64,000 bases of DNA from Acinetobacter modestus (GCF_014636095.1 NZ_BMDV01000002.1:693734-757733); one strand, 5' to 3'; counted from the stretch's first letter, positions 6,681 to 15,535 are shown. A program made the numbers and translations. The notes: generated from the sequence alone by a model not told the origin.

Positions 6681-6747
6681 TATGGCAACAAAGTTAAGTT
6701 AGAAACAGAGACATTTAAAAGATGTAGTTCCTAAAGCATTTGCCACA
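6681..6747 (-). ncRNA. Y RNA-like unit 1, compact form
   Basis: This 67-nt unit is closest to rsr, about 19 bp after its stop. TGTGGCAA pairs with TTGCCATA at the ends (one G-U). TTAGGAAC pairs with GTTTCTAA inside, with an ACAT/ATGT hairpin in the loop. There is no T-arm or D-arm; it resembles a minimal Y RNA without the tRNA-like module. Confidence 0.8.
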
Positions 6748-6765
6748 CTTTACTGACCTGACGAA

Positions 6766-8379
6766 TCAAGTCAGTAATTCGATTTTTTCAATTTCATTAA
6801 CCCAGTGATCGCTGTGCATTTTACCTTGTGCAAACAGATCTATTAAACGAAAGACTTCATCGCTAAACCCACCAATATTAATGGTATCAGTTCGTTCAGG
6901 GACTTGCGCATGTGTATATGGTTGCAAGTCAACACAAACCAATTTAGCTTCTGGGCAGCGTTGTTTTAAAATATCCCATTCATACAACATGCCTGTTTTA
7001 TGGCGTGTGCGTAATTGGTCAGCCCAAGATTCATTGTCTGAAAAATAAATCATCAAATCGACAGCTGTCTGATCTCGATTAAGTCGCTTTAATGGAATGC
7101 TGCAATTCGTTCCACCACCACCAAGTGCAGCAAACTGTTTGGCAACCTCAAAAATAGAGCGTGTTTTGCTGCCAGAGAAAACTTGTTTTAATCGAGCAAA
7201 TAGGCTCGCTTGATATGATTCATTTTCCGTAATGTTGAGAGAATGCAGTTGCGTATCAAACGGCATAATTTCAATCTCAGGATTGACCTGCTTTAAAGCA
7301 CATGCAAATAACGATGCTACATCTACACAGCGCAATTTTGAGGTCGCACCTTTGCGATAACCTGTGATTGGACTTGCCATTGAACCAGAAACATCAATCG
7401 CAACCACCACACGACCCGTTAAACTAGGCACATTTTCTAAGGCAGCTTGCATTACTTGTTCTAATGCTTGTCGTACAATTTGAGGAACGGCATCATCTAA
7501 AGCTGCCCAAGTTGCCATCAATTGATAAGGCAAGACTCGACTTTTACGGATCATGTCCTGATCTTGTAATTTGTTTGCAATGACATTGTCCATGCCTTCA
7601 ATCTGAAATACGCCGTGTCGGGCAAAAGTATTCAAGTTCATTCTGAGCATTTGCCAGCCACCATTTTTAGCGATCTCTGCCCATTGCTGTGCTGAAAGTG
7701 ATAAATTGGTCAGCAATTGCATCGGTAAATCAGGTACATCTTGTGTTAAGCCTTGACGGAATTTTTCTAATGCCTGAACTTTGACAGGTAGTTGCTCAAG
7801 CTCATATTTTTTACCAAGCACATAAGCAAAGAATGCATCTTGAGCCACATCTTTAGGTTTTGGATGTGTCATTTTTAACACATCCGCCAAAGAAGGTTGA
7901 TTGCCAATATTGGCTGCAAGCAACTGATTTTCATTGGCATTGATCAACCACTGATTGATCATTTTTTTAGGTAAGCTACCTAAAGATTTGCGTTGTATCG
8001 TACCTGAACGCATGATCTGTACAAAGTTACGTAGCTGTTTTCCGTTATCAATGACTAAGGGAAACACTGCTTTGAATAAAGCCTGATCACGTTGTGATAA
8101 AATTGCCAACAGTAAAACAGGCATATCTTTCATATGATTGTTTTTACGTGTGTAGACTGCTGTTTTAGCAATAAAAGTTGGCTCTACATTTTGGGTAAAT
8201 GCTAACACTTGTTCAAGCTGTGCTTGCGCATTTTTGTAAAAAGTATGATTCAACGTACCTGTAGCTGCAAGTTGCGCCAAAGCTTGACGATAATCTAATT
8301 GAAAAGCCCACCCGCCAGCTTCATTGCTGATTAATTTGTTCTTATTTGCCTGAGAGGCAAAAATTGTCTGGTTTGCCAT
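6766..8379 (-). CDS. rsr: Ro60-family RNA-binding protein Rsr (TROVE domain)
   Basis: Rsr is the bacterial Ro60 orthologue, a ring of helical repeats that binds misfolded or Y RNAs in its central hole and outer face. In studied bacteria it works with 3'-exonucleases in RNA decay and maturation. The 537-residue protein has an N-terminal HEAT-like TROVE region (about 1-320) and a C-terminal von Willebrand A domain with an intact metal site, DVSGSM at 329-334. A strong site, GGAGGA, precedes the ATG. A sigma-54 promoter lies about 50 bp upstream, and the seven Y RNA units follow immediately, so protein and RNA partners are made together. This links the module to RtcR. Confidence 0.95.
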   Translation of the reverse strand: MANQTIFASQANKNKLISNEAGGWAFQLDYRQALAQLAATGTLNHTFYKNAQAQLEQVLAFTQNVEPTFIAKTAVYTRKNNHMKDMPVLLLAILSQRDQALFKAVFPLVIDNGKQLRNFVQIMRSGTIQRKSLGSLPKKMINQWLINANENQLLAANIGNQPSLADVLKMTHPKPKDVAQDAFFAYVLGKKYELEQLPVKVQALEKFRQGLTQDVPDLPMQLLTNLSLSAQQWAEIAKNGGWQMLRMNLNTFARHGVFQIEGMDNVIANKLQDQDMIRKSRVLPYQLMATWAALDDAVPQIVRQALEQVMQAALENVPSLTGRVVVAIDVSGSMASPITGYRKGATSKLRCVDVASLFACALKQVNPEIEIMPFDTQLHSLNITENESYQASLFARLKQVFSGSKTRSIFEVAKQFAALGGGGTNCSIPLKRLNRDQTAVDLMIYFSDNESWADQLRTRHKTGMLYEWDILKQRCPEAKLVCVDLQPYTHAQVPERTDTINIGGFSDEVFRLIDLFAQGKMHSDHWVNEIEKIELLT

Positions 8380-8426
8380 GACGCATCCTCCATAAATTTT
8401 AAGTTGTTGTTTCTTGGATGTGTTAT

Positions 8427-8443
8427 TGCAGAGAGTGTGCCAA
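8427..8443 (-). promoter_or_regulatory. Sigma-54 promoter of rsr and the Y RNA array
   Basis: On the minus strand TTGGCACACTCTCTGCAA has GG and GC separated by exactly 10 bases. It is almost the same as the rtcB promoter (shared TTGGCACA...CTGCAATA). It lies about 50 bp before rsr. The AT-rich 130 bp upstream could hold RtcR and IHF sites; I cannot define them. Confidence 0.9.
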
Positions 8444-8574
8444 TCTTCTTTTTTTTATTTTAATAAATTTTAAATTATTGATAATTATCATAAATAAAAT
8501 AATAAATATTTTTGCGAGATACAATGAATAGAATTTTTACATGTAAAATATATCTAAATGGATATGAAAGTATT

Positions 8575-8621
8575 AAAAAAGATATGTGATCTATATGTGG
8601 TTTTTATTGAAAGATCACATA
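8575..8621 (-). terminator. Terminator after rnz
   Basis: On the minus strand TATGTGATC and GATCACATA (plus-strand arms 8583-8591 and 8613-8621) form a hairpin with a 21-nt loop, followed by a T6 run (8575-8580). It lies just after the rnz stop and insulates rnz from rsr. Confidence 0.65.
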
Positions 8622-8631
8622 GGAGAAAAAA

Positions 8632-9597
8632 TTATGATGATGCAACGATTTTTGAAAGTTGACCTGTTTCATTTAAGCTAAATTGATCAAAATCATGGGC
8701 TAAATAGAAATTGCCTTGATAAAATTCACGAAATTCCTCAGTAATCGCTTGTTGTCCAAGACTATCCTGATGGCGAGGGCTAAAATGAGTAAGGATGAGA
8801 TTGCTTAAATTCTGCTGCTGCGCAAATTTAGCCACCATTTTGGCAGAACTATGCATTGGACCTTGACCTACTTTATCCAAAATTGCTTGGGTATACGTTG
8901 ATTCATGAATGAGTAGTTGAGCATCTTCACAAGCATGAGCTAATAATTCAGGTTGATCATTATCACCACCAACAATGGCATGTACGCGCTGCATTTGTAT
9001 TTGAATAAAATCAGTCGCTGTTAAAATTTGCTCATTAAATTGAATATCCTGACCTTGTTGCAAATCACCCCAAGCCTTGCCTTTTGGTACGCCAAGCTGA
9101 ATTAAAGCCTGTGTATCTAATTTCTTTTGGGTATATTGCGCAATAATACTAAATGCAAAGCTCGGTACACGATGACTTAATGGATGAGCTTGTATGGAAA
9201 GTTCATCCGTCAGTTGTTGTATTTGAGTCGCGTCATTGACATCAATAAAATTGAGTGGATAGGGTAAATGTAGGTCAGTCAATTGCGCGGTGACCTCAAT
9301 CCACTGTTGAATTTCTTTGGGTGCAATAATGGTTAAAGGTGCAGTTCGTGCATTCATGCCTGCACTTGCTAATAAACCGATGAGCCCATAACAATGATCA
9401 CCATGGACATGGGTAATACAGATTGCGATCAAAGTTTGTAAAGAAAGCTTAGCTTGCTGAATCCGATGTTGAGTGCCTTCACCTGCATCCACCAGAATCC
9501 AGTCTTTATTCTTACTGTTACGAACTGCCAAAGCAGAAACGTTGCGTGTCAGTGTGGGCACACCTGAAGATGTGCCTAAAAAAGTAAAATGCAGCAT
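8632..9597 (-). CDS. rnz: Ribonuclease Z (tRNA 3' endonuclease)
   Basis: The protein (321 residues from ATG 9597) is a metallo-beta-lactamase-fold RNase of the ElaC type, which cuts pre-tRNA 3' trailers or other structured RNAs. The zinc motif THVHGDH lies at about residues 62-68, FLGTSSGVPT at the N-terminus, a central HPLSHRVPSF segment, LLIHESTY and the C-terminal LTHFSPRH. An in-frame GTG at 9615 would add six residues, but the family normally starts at the beta-strand before GTSSG. It lies between rsr and the divergent rtcR, so it is probably part of the same RNA-processing neighbourhood. It could process the tRNA-like Y RNA units, which is speculation. Confidence 0.93.
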   Translation of the reverse strand: MLHFTFLGTSSGVPTLTRNVSALAVRNSKNKDWILVDAGEGTQHRIQQAKLSLQTLIAICITHVHGDHCYGLIGLLASAGMNARTAPLTIIAPKEIQQWIEVTAQLTDLHLPYPLNFIDVNDATQIQQLTDELSIQAHPLSHRVPSFAFSIIAQYTQKKLDTQALIQLGVPKGKAWGDLQQGQDIQFNEQILTATDFIQIQMQRVHAIVGGDNDQPELLAHACEDAQLLIHESTYTQAILDKVGQGPMHSSAKMVAKFAQQQNLSNLILTHFSPRHQDSLGQQAITEEFREFYQGNFYLAHDFDQFSLNETGQLSKIVASS

Positions 9598-9664
9598 ATT
9601 GTTGGAATTCTTCACTGAAATGCGTATTGTATATTATAGGTATTTATAAAATATTATAGAAATC

Positions 9665-11266
9665 ATGGCGAATGCAAAAAAAACCATCGTTATCGGCTTT
9701 GTGGGTTCTACCTTAGATCAAGGGAAACGTCCTGAACGTTGGCAGCGTTGGCGTCCAACGCTGAGTCTACTCATGCATGAAGATTTCATCGTGGATGAGC
9801 TAGTTTTATTGCATGATCGACAACACCGTAACTTGGTCGATTTTATTCGAGAAGATGCAGCCGAGGTTTCTCCTCAAACCACAGTTTCAGGATATAAAAT
9901 TAGTATCCGTGACCCTTGGGATTTTGCTGAGGTTTATGGCGCACTCTATGATTTTGTAAAAACCTATTCCTTTGATACTGAAAAAAATAATTATCTTCTG
10001 CATATTACGACGGGAACGCACGTTGCCCAAATTTGTTGGTATCTTCTAGTCGATGCCAATTATTTGCCTGCCAAGCTGATTCAAAGTGCGCCAAATCAAC
10101 AGAAAACACCAGAAGGTGAATATCGTATCATTGATCTGGATTTGTCTCGCTATGATGTTCTCAAGCAGCGTTTTGAAGATGAACAACAACAAAACTGGCA
10201 ACAGCTGAAAGCCAATATTTCAACGTATAACCATGAATTCAATCAACTCATTACCGAGGTTGAGTTGGTGGCAACACGCTCGAGTGCTCCGATTTTGATT
10301 ATGGGAGCAACAGGGGTTGGAAAATCACACTTAGCTAAACAAATCTTTCTATTAAAAAAGGATAAGTTTCATTTAAGTGGGCGCTTTATTGACGTGAATT
10401 GTGCAACGCTACGTGGTGATAGTGCCATGTCCAGTTTGTTTGGTCATATCAAAGGAGCATTTACAGGTGCAGCGGCTTCGCGGACAGGTCTATTAAAAAG
10501 TGCCGATCAGGGTATTTTGTTTTTGGATGAAATTGGGGAGCTTGGGCTAGATGAGCAAGCGATGCTGCTCAAGGCGCTTGAGGATAAATCCTTTTTTCCT
10601 GTCGGAAGTGACAAAGAGGTTCAGGCAGATTTCCAACTGATTGCAGGGACAAATCGAGATCTAAGAACTGAAGTGCAGGCAGGTCGTTTCCGAGAGGATT
10701 TATGGGCGCGATTGAATACATGGACTTTCTTTTTACCCAATCTTAAAGATCGAATTGAAGATATTGCTCCGAATATTGAATTTGAGTTACAACGCTTCGC
10801 GGCAAATCAGCAACGCCAATTACGCTTTCAACGTGATGCACTCGATGTGTATTTGAAATTTGCTAAGTCTAAAGAAGCATCATGGCAAGGCAATTTTCGT
10901 GATTTAACTGCCAGTGTGACGCGATTAGCGACATTATCCAGTGGTGAGCTGATCCGTTCAGAAACAGTCGAAAAAGAGATTCAGCGTTTAAAGCAGTTGT
11001 GGTCGATTCAAACCACACAAAGTGAATTTAAGGAAAAGGATGTACTACTCAAGTATTTAGATCAAGCGCAGTTGAGCGAGATCGATGAGTTTGATCAGAT
11101 TCAACTGCGTGGGGTGCTGCAAGTCTGTGAAAATGCCAAGTCGATGGCGGATGCTGGACGTCAATTGTTTGCAGCTTCACGCCAACAACGTAATACCACC
11201 AATGACAGTGACCGAGTCAAAAAATATTTGGCTCGGTTTGGCTTAAGTTGGAGTGACTTCCAGTAA
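9665..11266 (+). CDS. rtcR: Sigma-54-dependent activator RtcR (CARF-AAA+)
   Basis: RtcR activates the RNA-repair operon when its N-terminal CARF domain senses an RNA-derived ligand. The 533-residue protein has the CARF region in roughly residues 1-185. The AAA+ domain has Walker A GATGVGKS (214-221), the sigma-54 contact loop GAFTGA (264-269) and Walker B LFLDE (285-289). A C-terminal DNA-binding region follows (ENAKSMADAGRQLFAASRQQ). It is divergent from rnz. Two strong sigma-54 promoters nearby (rtcB and rsr) are its likely targets. Confidence 0.96.
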   Translation: MANAKKTIVIGFVGSTLDQGKRPERWQRWRPTLSLLMHEDFIVDELVLLHDRQHRNLVDFIREDAAEVSPQTTVSGYKISIRDPWDFAEVYGALYDFVKTYSFDTEKNNYLLHITTGTHVAQICWYLLVDANYLPAKLIQSAPNQQKTPEGEYRIIDLDLSRYDVLKQRFEDEQQQNWQQLKANISTYNHEFNQLITEVELVATRSSAPILIMGATGVGKSHLAKQIFLLKKDKFHLSGRFIDVNCATLRGDSAMSSLFGHIKGAFTGAAASRTGLLKSADQGILFLDEIGELGLDEQAMLLKALEDKSFFPVGSDKEVQADFQLIAGTNRDLRTEVQAGRFREDLWARLNTWTFFLPNLKDRIEDIAPNIEFELQRFAANQQRQLRFQRDALDVYLKFAKSKEASWQGNFRDLTASVTRLATLSSGELIRSETVEKEIQRLKQLWSIQTTQSEFKEKDVLLKYLDQAQLSEIDEFDQIQLRGVLQVCENAKSMADAGRQLFAASRQQRNTTNDSDRVKKYLARFGLSWSDFQ

Positions 11267-12337
11267 TCATTCTCCTAGACGATCTCTCTTATTTTGAGAT
11301 GGGTTGGCTAGAAACTCCAAGTTCCAGAGTTTTTCGGCATGCCGACCCAGCCACCAGAAAGATGCTGCTAGCAAAATAAAGAAAATGGCTTTGTGCATGC
11401 CATTCCAAAAGAACTCAAAGTACTTGGTATACAGATTAATAAATAAGAAAGTGATACCAAAACCGCGTGAGGTGGCATCATCATGTTTTAAGCCATAAAC
11501 AATTGCAATGATAGCAATAAATGCAAACAAGACACCCCAATGCAACAGCTCATATTGTTTAACATTATACCAGCTACTTAAATCACCATAGTTGCCAAAG
11601 ATTGACAGAATCCATAAGGCAATAAATAGATAAAGCAATCCCATGACATAAGTTGAGTGCGCAAAGTCTTTAAAATGCGCATAACGTTTAAAGAAAAGAC
11701 TTAAGCCAATCAGTGCGCCACCAAAGAATACAAAGCGTAGAGGGAAGTTCATCCCTAGATAATACGCACCCCAACCAGACATATAACCTGTTTCAGTTCC
11801 AAACCATGAACCCAATGAGAGTAATGAAAACACCCAAATCAATCTGGATGGGAACCAGAAGGCAAGAGTGGCATAAATGATGGTTGAGAGCAGGAATAAC
11901 AAAGAGAAATGTCCGCTGCCTGTATCAATCGCTTGTCCGAAATAAGCCACAGATGCTGCTGTAGAGAGCACACCAGCAAAAATAATGGCTTCATTGCTAA
12001 ATTGATGCAGTGGTTTGGTTTTACGTCGACGATATGCAAAGCCATAAAAGGCCGCAGCAACTGCTGCAAAAATCAGACAAGGAATGATTTTGGAATCAAT
12101 AAAGATTTTTTCAATCAGTTCCATCAAGAACTGATCTGCGGTAATTGCGGCAATGGCAATCACGGCACAAATTATTGAAATCCAGAATGAATATTTTGCC
12201 AGTCTTTCCCAATCAAAAGGTCGAATCGAAAAACTATTTTTTAAATCATTGGCAACATTGGGCGTAATGGTGCCTTGTTGTTGCCATTGTTCAATGGTTT
12301 GCTTTAAAAAAAGTCCTTGTTTTTTATTTAATTTCAT
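11267..12337 (-). CDS. DUF2157 multi-spanning membrane protein
   Basis: From ATG 12337 (MKLNKKQG) the product is 356 residues. It has a soluble N-terminal segment of about 55 residues containing the WQQQGTITPNVANDL pattern of DUF2157, then about ten hydrophobic segments. It is an inner-membrane protein of unknown role. An in-frame ATG at 12361 adds eight residues. It converges on rtcR with no spacer: its stop begins on the base after the rtcR stop. No functional link to RNA repair is visible. Confidence 0.8.
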   Translation of the reverse strand: MKLNKKQGLFLKQTIEQWQQQGTITPNVANDLKNSFSIRPFDWERLAKYSFWISIICAVIAIAAITADQFLMELIEKIFIDSKIIPCLIFAAVAAAFYGFAYRRRKTKPLHQFSNEAIIFAGVLSTAASVAYFGQAIDTGSGHFSLLFLLSTIIYATLAFWFPSRLIWVFSLLSLGSWFGTETGYMSGWGAYYLGMNFPLRFVFFGGALIGLSLFFKRYAHFKDFAHSTYVMGLLYLFIALWILSIFGNYGDLSSWYNVKQYELLHWGVLFAFIAIIAIVYGLKHDDATSRGFGITFLFINLYTKYFEFFWNGMHKAIFFILLAASFWWLGRHAEKLWNLEFLANPSQNKRDRLGE

Positions 12338-12427
12338 TAAAGAACTCGAATGTCTGTACATCTATACTGATATAACAGACATTGGATTGAAAAGACGTAT
12401 AGTTTTCTTAGTAATTTGTTGTTAAGT

Positions 12428-13057
12428 CTACAGTTTTAAAAAGCGAGTAATGACTTGTCTGAGCTGTTTTAAGTAACCTGTAAAGAAATGATTGGCACCT
12501 GGCAAAATCGTGATGGGATGCTTTTGTGGCTTTGCCCACGCAATCATATCTGATAACAAGGTAATGTCATCTTGCTCGCCGTGAACAAATAGAATATCGC
12601 CATCAATCGCAGGGGTTTTATAGTGGCGTAAATCGACCACCGAACCAGTTGGTAAGCCACAGAGCACTAATTGTTTTGGACGTAATTTATCATTGAGTTG
12701 TGCTTGGCATTTTGCCAGTACATGTGAACCAAAGCTAAAACCACCTGCGTAGAAGGTTAAGCCTGCATGCTTTTCACGGGCATATTCAATCACAGCCATG
12801 ATGTCATCAGTCTCGCCATAGCCTTGATCATGTGTACCTTCGCTGCCTGCCAGACCGCGGAAACTTGGACGATAAACTACACAGCCCATTTCATTAAAAA
12901 TCTGAGCCAGTAGTACAGGAACTTTATGATTTGGTGTCCCGCCTTGCAAAGGATGTGGATGGCAGACAACAGCAAAACCTGTGACTTCACCTTGGGGTTG
13001 ATCGACAAACATTTCAATTTGACCAACAGGACCTTGGATGAATAATTGCTCAGACAT
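12428..13057 (-). CDS. Alpha/beta hydrolase
   Basis: This is a 209-residue cytosolic alpha/beta-hydrolase. Visible are the oxyanion-region pattern VVCHPHPLQGGT (residues 31-42), YRPSFRGLAGSEG, the nucleophile elbow GFSFGS and a C-terminal GANHFF carrying the catalytic His. The CHPHP...SEG arrangement is shared by a group of conserved proteobacterial hydrolases without a firm substrate. It stands alone between convergent and divergent neighbours, so context does not narrow it. Confidence 0.85.
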   Translation of the reverse strand: MSEQLFIQGPVGQIEMFVDQPQGEVTGFAVVCHPHPLQGGTPNHKVPVLLAQIFNEMGCVVYRPSFRGLAGSEGTHDQGYGETDDIMAVIEYAREKHAGLTFYAGGFSFGSHVLAKCQAQLNDKLRPKQLVLCGLPTGSVVDLRHYKTPAIDGDILFVHGEQDDITLLSDMIAWAKPQKHPITILPGANHFFTGYLKQLRQVITRFLKL

Positions 13058-13182
13058 AAGATACGCAATGGATAATGGAAGAATCCACTATTTTACCGAT
13101 AATGAAGAATGAAAACACGAATTGGCATTAAAAATTATCAACTGTTATAGTTTCACCAAGATAAATTTATGTTTGATTGATT

Positions 13183-13965
13183 ATGCTTGCTTTAATTTCT
13201 CCTGCCAAAACACTTGATTACACAACAGCACTTCCTACAGACACACATACCCAACCACGTTTATTGGCACAATCACAGCAGTTAATTGATGTATGCCGTA
13301 AGCTTTCGGCAACTGAAATCGCGTCGTTAATGACGGTAAGCGAGAAAATTGCTAACTTAAATGTAGAGCGTTTCCGTGACTGGAATGCTGATTTTAATTT
13401 TTCCAATGCACGTCAAGCCTTGTTTGCCTTTAAAGGTGATGTGTATACCGGTTTAGATGCTTATCACTTAAAAGATCAAGATATTGATTTTGCCCAGCAG
13501 CATTTGCGTATGTTGTCTGGTCTTTATGGCTTACTGCGTCCGTTGGATTTGATGATGCCGTATCGTTTGGAAATGGGCACTAAATTGAAAAATAAGCGTG
13601 GTCATAATCTATATGAATTCTGGGGAAGTATTATCACTGATCAAATTAACCAAGATTTAGCTGAAATTGATGCAAAAGTATTGGTAAATTTAGCTTCTGA
13701 CGAATATTATAAATCTGTGAATGAAAAGAAAATTCAGGCAGAAATTATAAAACCTGTATTCTTGGATCAGAAGAACGGAAAATATAAAGTCATTAGTTTC
13801 TATGCGAAAAAAGCGCGTGGTCTGATGGCAAGATATTTGATTGAAAATAAATTAAGCCAAGTAGAACAATTAAAAGCATTTGATAGTGAAGGGTATTACT
13901 TTGATGCTGCAAGTTCATCAAATAAAGAATTGGTCTTTAAGAGAGATGAGCAACACGCAGCTTAG
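13183..13965 (+). CDS. yaaA: Peroxide stress resistance protein YaaA
   Basis: YaaA (DUF328/UPF0246) limits free intracellular iron and oxidative DNA damage under peroxide stress; it also binds DNA. The 260-residue product starts [12 protein letters not shown] and contains [33 protein letters not shown] and [12 protein letters not shown], all typical. I use ATG 13183; an in-frame TTG at 13177 is less likely. It is followed 21 bp later by a small gene and then an HD-domain gene, probably one operon. Confidence 0.94.
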   Translation: MLALISPAKTLDYTTALPTDTHTQPRLLAQSQQLIDVCRKLSATEIASLMTVSEKIANLNVERFRDWNADFNFSNARQALFAFKGDVYTGLDAYHLKDQDIDFAQQHLRMLSGLYGLLRPLDLMMPYRLEMGTKLKNKRGHNLYEFWGSIITDQINQDLAEIDAKVLVNLASDEYYKSVNEKKIQAEIIKPVFLDQKNGKYKVISFYAKKARGLMARYLIENKLSQVEQLKAFDSEGYYFDAASSSNKELVFKRDEQHAA

Positions 13966-13986
13966 ATTTGCCTTGGGCAGGGTGGG

Positions 13987-14250
13987 ATGTTAACCAAAGA
14001 ATATTTATTAAAACACGCAATATCGTCTGATCAAGTCCAAGTTAAAGGACATTTGACTGAACCTCGGAGTTATGGGGTATATGCATTGCCTTTAGATCGA
14101 GATGGAAGTAGACGTTTTCGTTTTGGCAATCATCCCGTACGTCAGCAGGAACTGAAACATGAGTTTGGTTCCTGCACTTTGTATCAGCTTTTTCTTGAGC
14201 GTAAAGATGCTGAATCATTGGCAAAGTGGCTGAATAAAGAAATCCAATGA
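13987..14250 (+). CDS. Small conserved-looking protein, unknown
   Basis: This is an 87-residue cytosolic protein I do not recognise. The core SYGVYALPLDRDGSRRFRFG followed by NHPVRQQEL and a helical C-terminus looks like a small beta-rich fold with a terminal helix. A G-rich site (CAGGGTGGG) precedes the ATG. It lies between yaaA and the HD-domain gene, with 21 and 9 bp gaps, so it is very likely co-expressed with both. Confidence 0.7.
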   Translation: MLTKEYLLKHAISSDQVQVKGHLTEPRSYGVYALPLDRDGSRRFRFGNHPVRQQELKHEFGSCTLYQLFLERKDAESLAKWLNKEIQ

Positions 14251-14259
14251 GGATGAGCA

Positions 14260-14877
14260 ATGCCACAATATTTAACTTTATTAGAAAAATCATGGTTTGA
14301 GCTGCAGCAGCATTATCATTTTTCTGAACCGCAGAAAGTTTTTAATAAGTTGATTGCTGCCTACAGTGAAAAGCAGCGGGCTTATCATACTCTGCAGCAT
14401 TTGTGTGAATGTTTGGCTTTATTTGACACGATTCGAGCTGATTTAAATGATGCGTATGCAGTTGCATTGGCGCTCTGGTTCCATGATGCAGTTTATGATC
14501 CACAAGCTAAAGATAATGAGCTAAAAAGTGCTGAGCTATTTCAACAGTATTTGGCTCAAGATTTATCAGTTGATATTGTCCAAAAAATAAAGCTGTGGAT
14601 TGTTGCAACGCAAAAGCATGCATCGACAGATGAGTTGGATTTACAGTTTTTACTTGATATTGACTTAGCGATTCTAGCTGCTTCATCAGATCGTTTTGTG
14701 GAATATGAACAGCAGATTCAAAAAGAGTATGCGTGGGTTGATCCTGATATTTATTTGATTAAAAGAAAACAAGTTCTAGCGCATTTTTATCAGACAGAAC
14801 CGCTGTATCAAACGGAATATTTTCAACAGAATTTCGAGCAAAGGGCGAAAGAGAACTTAAAATTTGAGCTTTTTTAG
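14260..14877 (+). CDS. HD-superfamily phosphohydrolase-like protein
   Basis: This 205-residue cytosolic protein has an HD-type metal site: RAYHTLQHL near residue 43, ALWFHDAVYD near 74-83 and LLDIDLAIL near 130. It matches a family of predicted metal-dependent HD phosphohydrolases found widely in proteobacteria with no settled substrate. An AGGA site lies before the ATG and the gap to the preceding gene is 9 bp. It is the last gene of the yaaA group. Confidence 0.85.
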   Translation: MPQYLTLLEKSWFELQQHYHFSEPQKVFNKLIAAYSEKQRAYHTLQHLCECLALFDTIRADLNDAYAVALALWFHDAVYDPQAKDNELKSAELFQQYLAQDLSVDIVQKIKLWIVATQKHASTDELDLQFLLDIDLAILAASSDRFVEYEQQIQKEYAWVDPDIYLIKRKQVLAHFYQTEPLYQTEYFQQNFEQRAKENLKFELF

Positions 14878-14903
14878 AGAATTAAGAATTTCCATAATTC
14901 TCT
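14876..14903. terminator. Hairpin between HD gene and ArsR gene
   Basis: AGAGAATTA (14876-14884) pairs with TAATTCTCT (14895-14903). It overlaps the end of the HD gene and lies before the convergent ArsR gene. There is no long T-run on either side, so termination would be weak. Confidence 0.45.
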
Positions 14904-14925
14904 AATAATCTTACTTTAGTAAAAT

Positions 14926-15237
14926 TCAGATATTAGGACAATAATTTTCATAAAGCGTTGTTAAAACAACCTGTAACTTAGGGTCACTAATTGAATAAAA
15001 GATTTGCTTTCCATCCCGACGTGTAGAAACTACATTACTTTTTCTTAACATCATAAGCTGCTGTGACAGGGTAGGTTGTAGGATACGAGTAGCTTCTTCA
15101 ATTTGAGACACATTTAATTCTTGTTTGGCTAAATGACATAAAATAATTAAGCGATCTGTATTTGCCAAAGACTTAAGTACATTGACAATAGAGCTTGCAG
15201 ACTCTCTCATCACGTTGATCTCTATATTCTTTTGCAT
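14926..15237 (-). CDS. ArsR/SmtB-family transcriptional regulator
   Basis: This is a 103-residue winged-helix repressor. The ArsR pattern is clear: LKSLANTDRLIILCHLAKQE, recognition helix TLSQQLMMLRKSNVV, and wing TRRDGKQIFYSIS. The N-terminal half has a Cys in the CHL position, and there is another Cys near the end (NYCPNI), so a thiol-based or persulfide sensor like BigR/SqrR is possible; metal sensing is the alternative. No adjacent target gene is on the same strand. Confidence 0.88.
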   Translation of the reverse strand: MQKNIEINVMRESASSIVNVLKSLANTDRLIILCHLAKQELNVSQIEEATRILQPTLSQQLMMLRKSNVVSTRRDGKQIFYSISDPKLQVVLTTLYENYCPNI

Positions 15238-15501
15238 ACTTTTCTCACTACATTCAAGCCGAACTTAGTATAAGGTGAGAAAAACATAAAAATGTATTAA
15301 AACTTGAAAAATACAATGGTTTTTTGTGAATATCTATATCAGTGAAACTTATATTTATCATTAATAACGCTTAGACTTTAAAATTTGGGAGTCTAGATAT
15401 TTTTAGCAATGTTAGAAATATTGGTAATTGTTAAAATTTTCTAAACAATAAAATTATGTAATTAATTTAATTAATGAATATGAAAAATTTAAAAATTTTA
15501 T

Positions 15502-15529
15502 TTGTACTTGCAGAAAAAGTGTATATAAT
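15502..15529 (+). promoter_or_regulatory. Sigma-70 promoter of the small RNA candidate
   Basis: TTGTAC (15502-15507) and a perfect TATAAT (15524-15529) are separated by 16 bases. This places transcription start near 15536, exactly where a run of RNA-like structure begins. No ORF follows on this strand. Confidence 0.65.
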
Positions 15530-15535
15530 AAAAAC

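Larger units (their letters stand above)
5979..6747 (-). repeat. Tandem array of seven Y RNA-like units
   Basis: Directly after rsr, seven non-identical units follow one another with 2-12 bases between most of them. On the minus strand each starts with a unit-specific stem arm followed by AAATRC, then about 4 variable bases and a GGAYTACAT-like box. Each ends with TTTGTT (or a close variant) followed by the exact complement of its own stem arm. Seven different stem sequences that all pair is compensatory evidence for RNA structure. Position behind the Ro60 orthologue identifies them as Y RNAs. They may be cut from one rsr transcript. Individual units are listed separately. Confidence 0.88.

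Noticed and set aside
6053..6740. CRISPR array suggested by seven repeats of a GTAGTCC...GCATTT box
   Set aside because: The conserved box is only ~20 nt and degenerate, spacing varies from 67 to over 140 nt, and each unit pairs its own flanks. No cas genes are present.
11909..12178. Plus-strand ORF of 89 codons with several Cys and His
   Set aside because: It lies entirely within the DUF2157 gene on the opposite strand, whose membrane-segment pattern is clearly the real coding frame.
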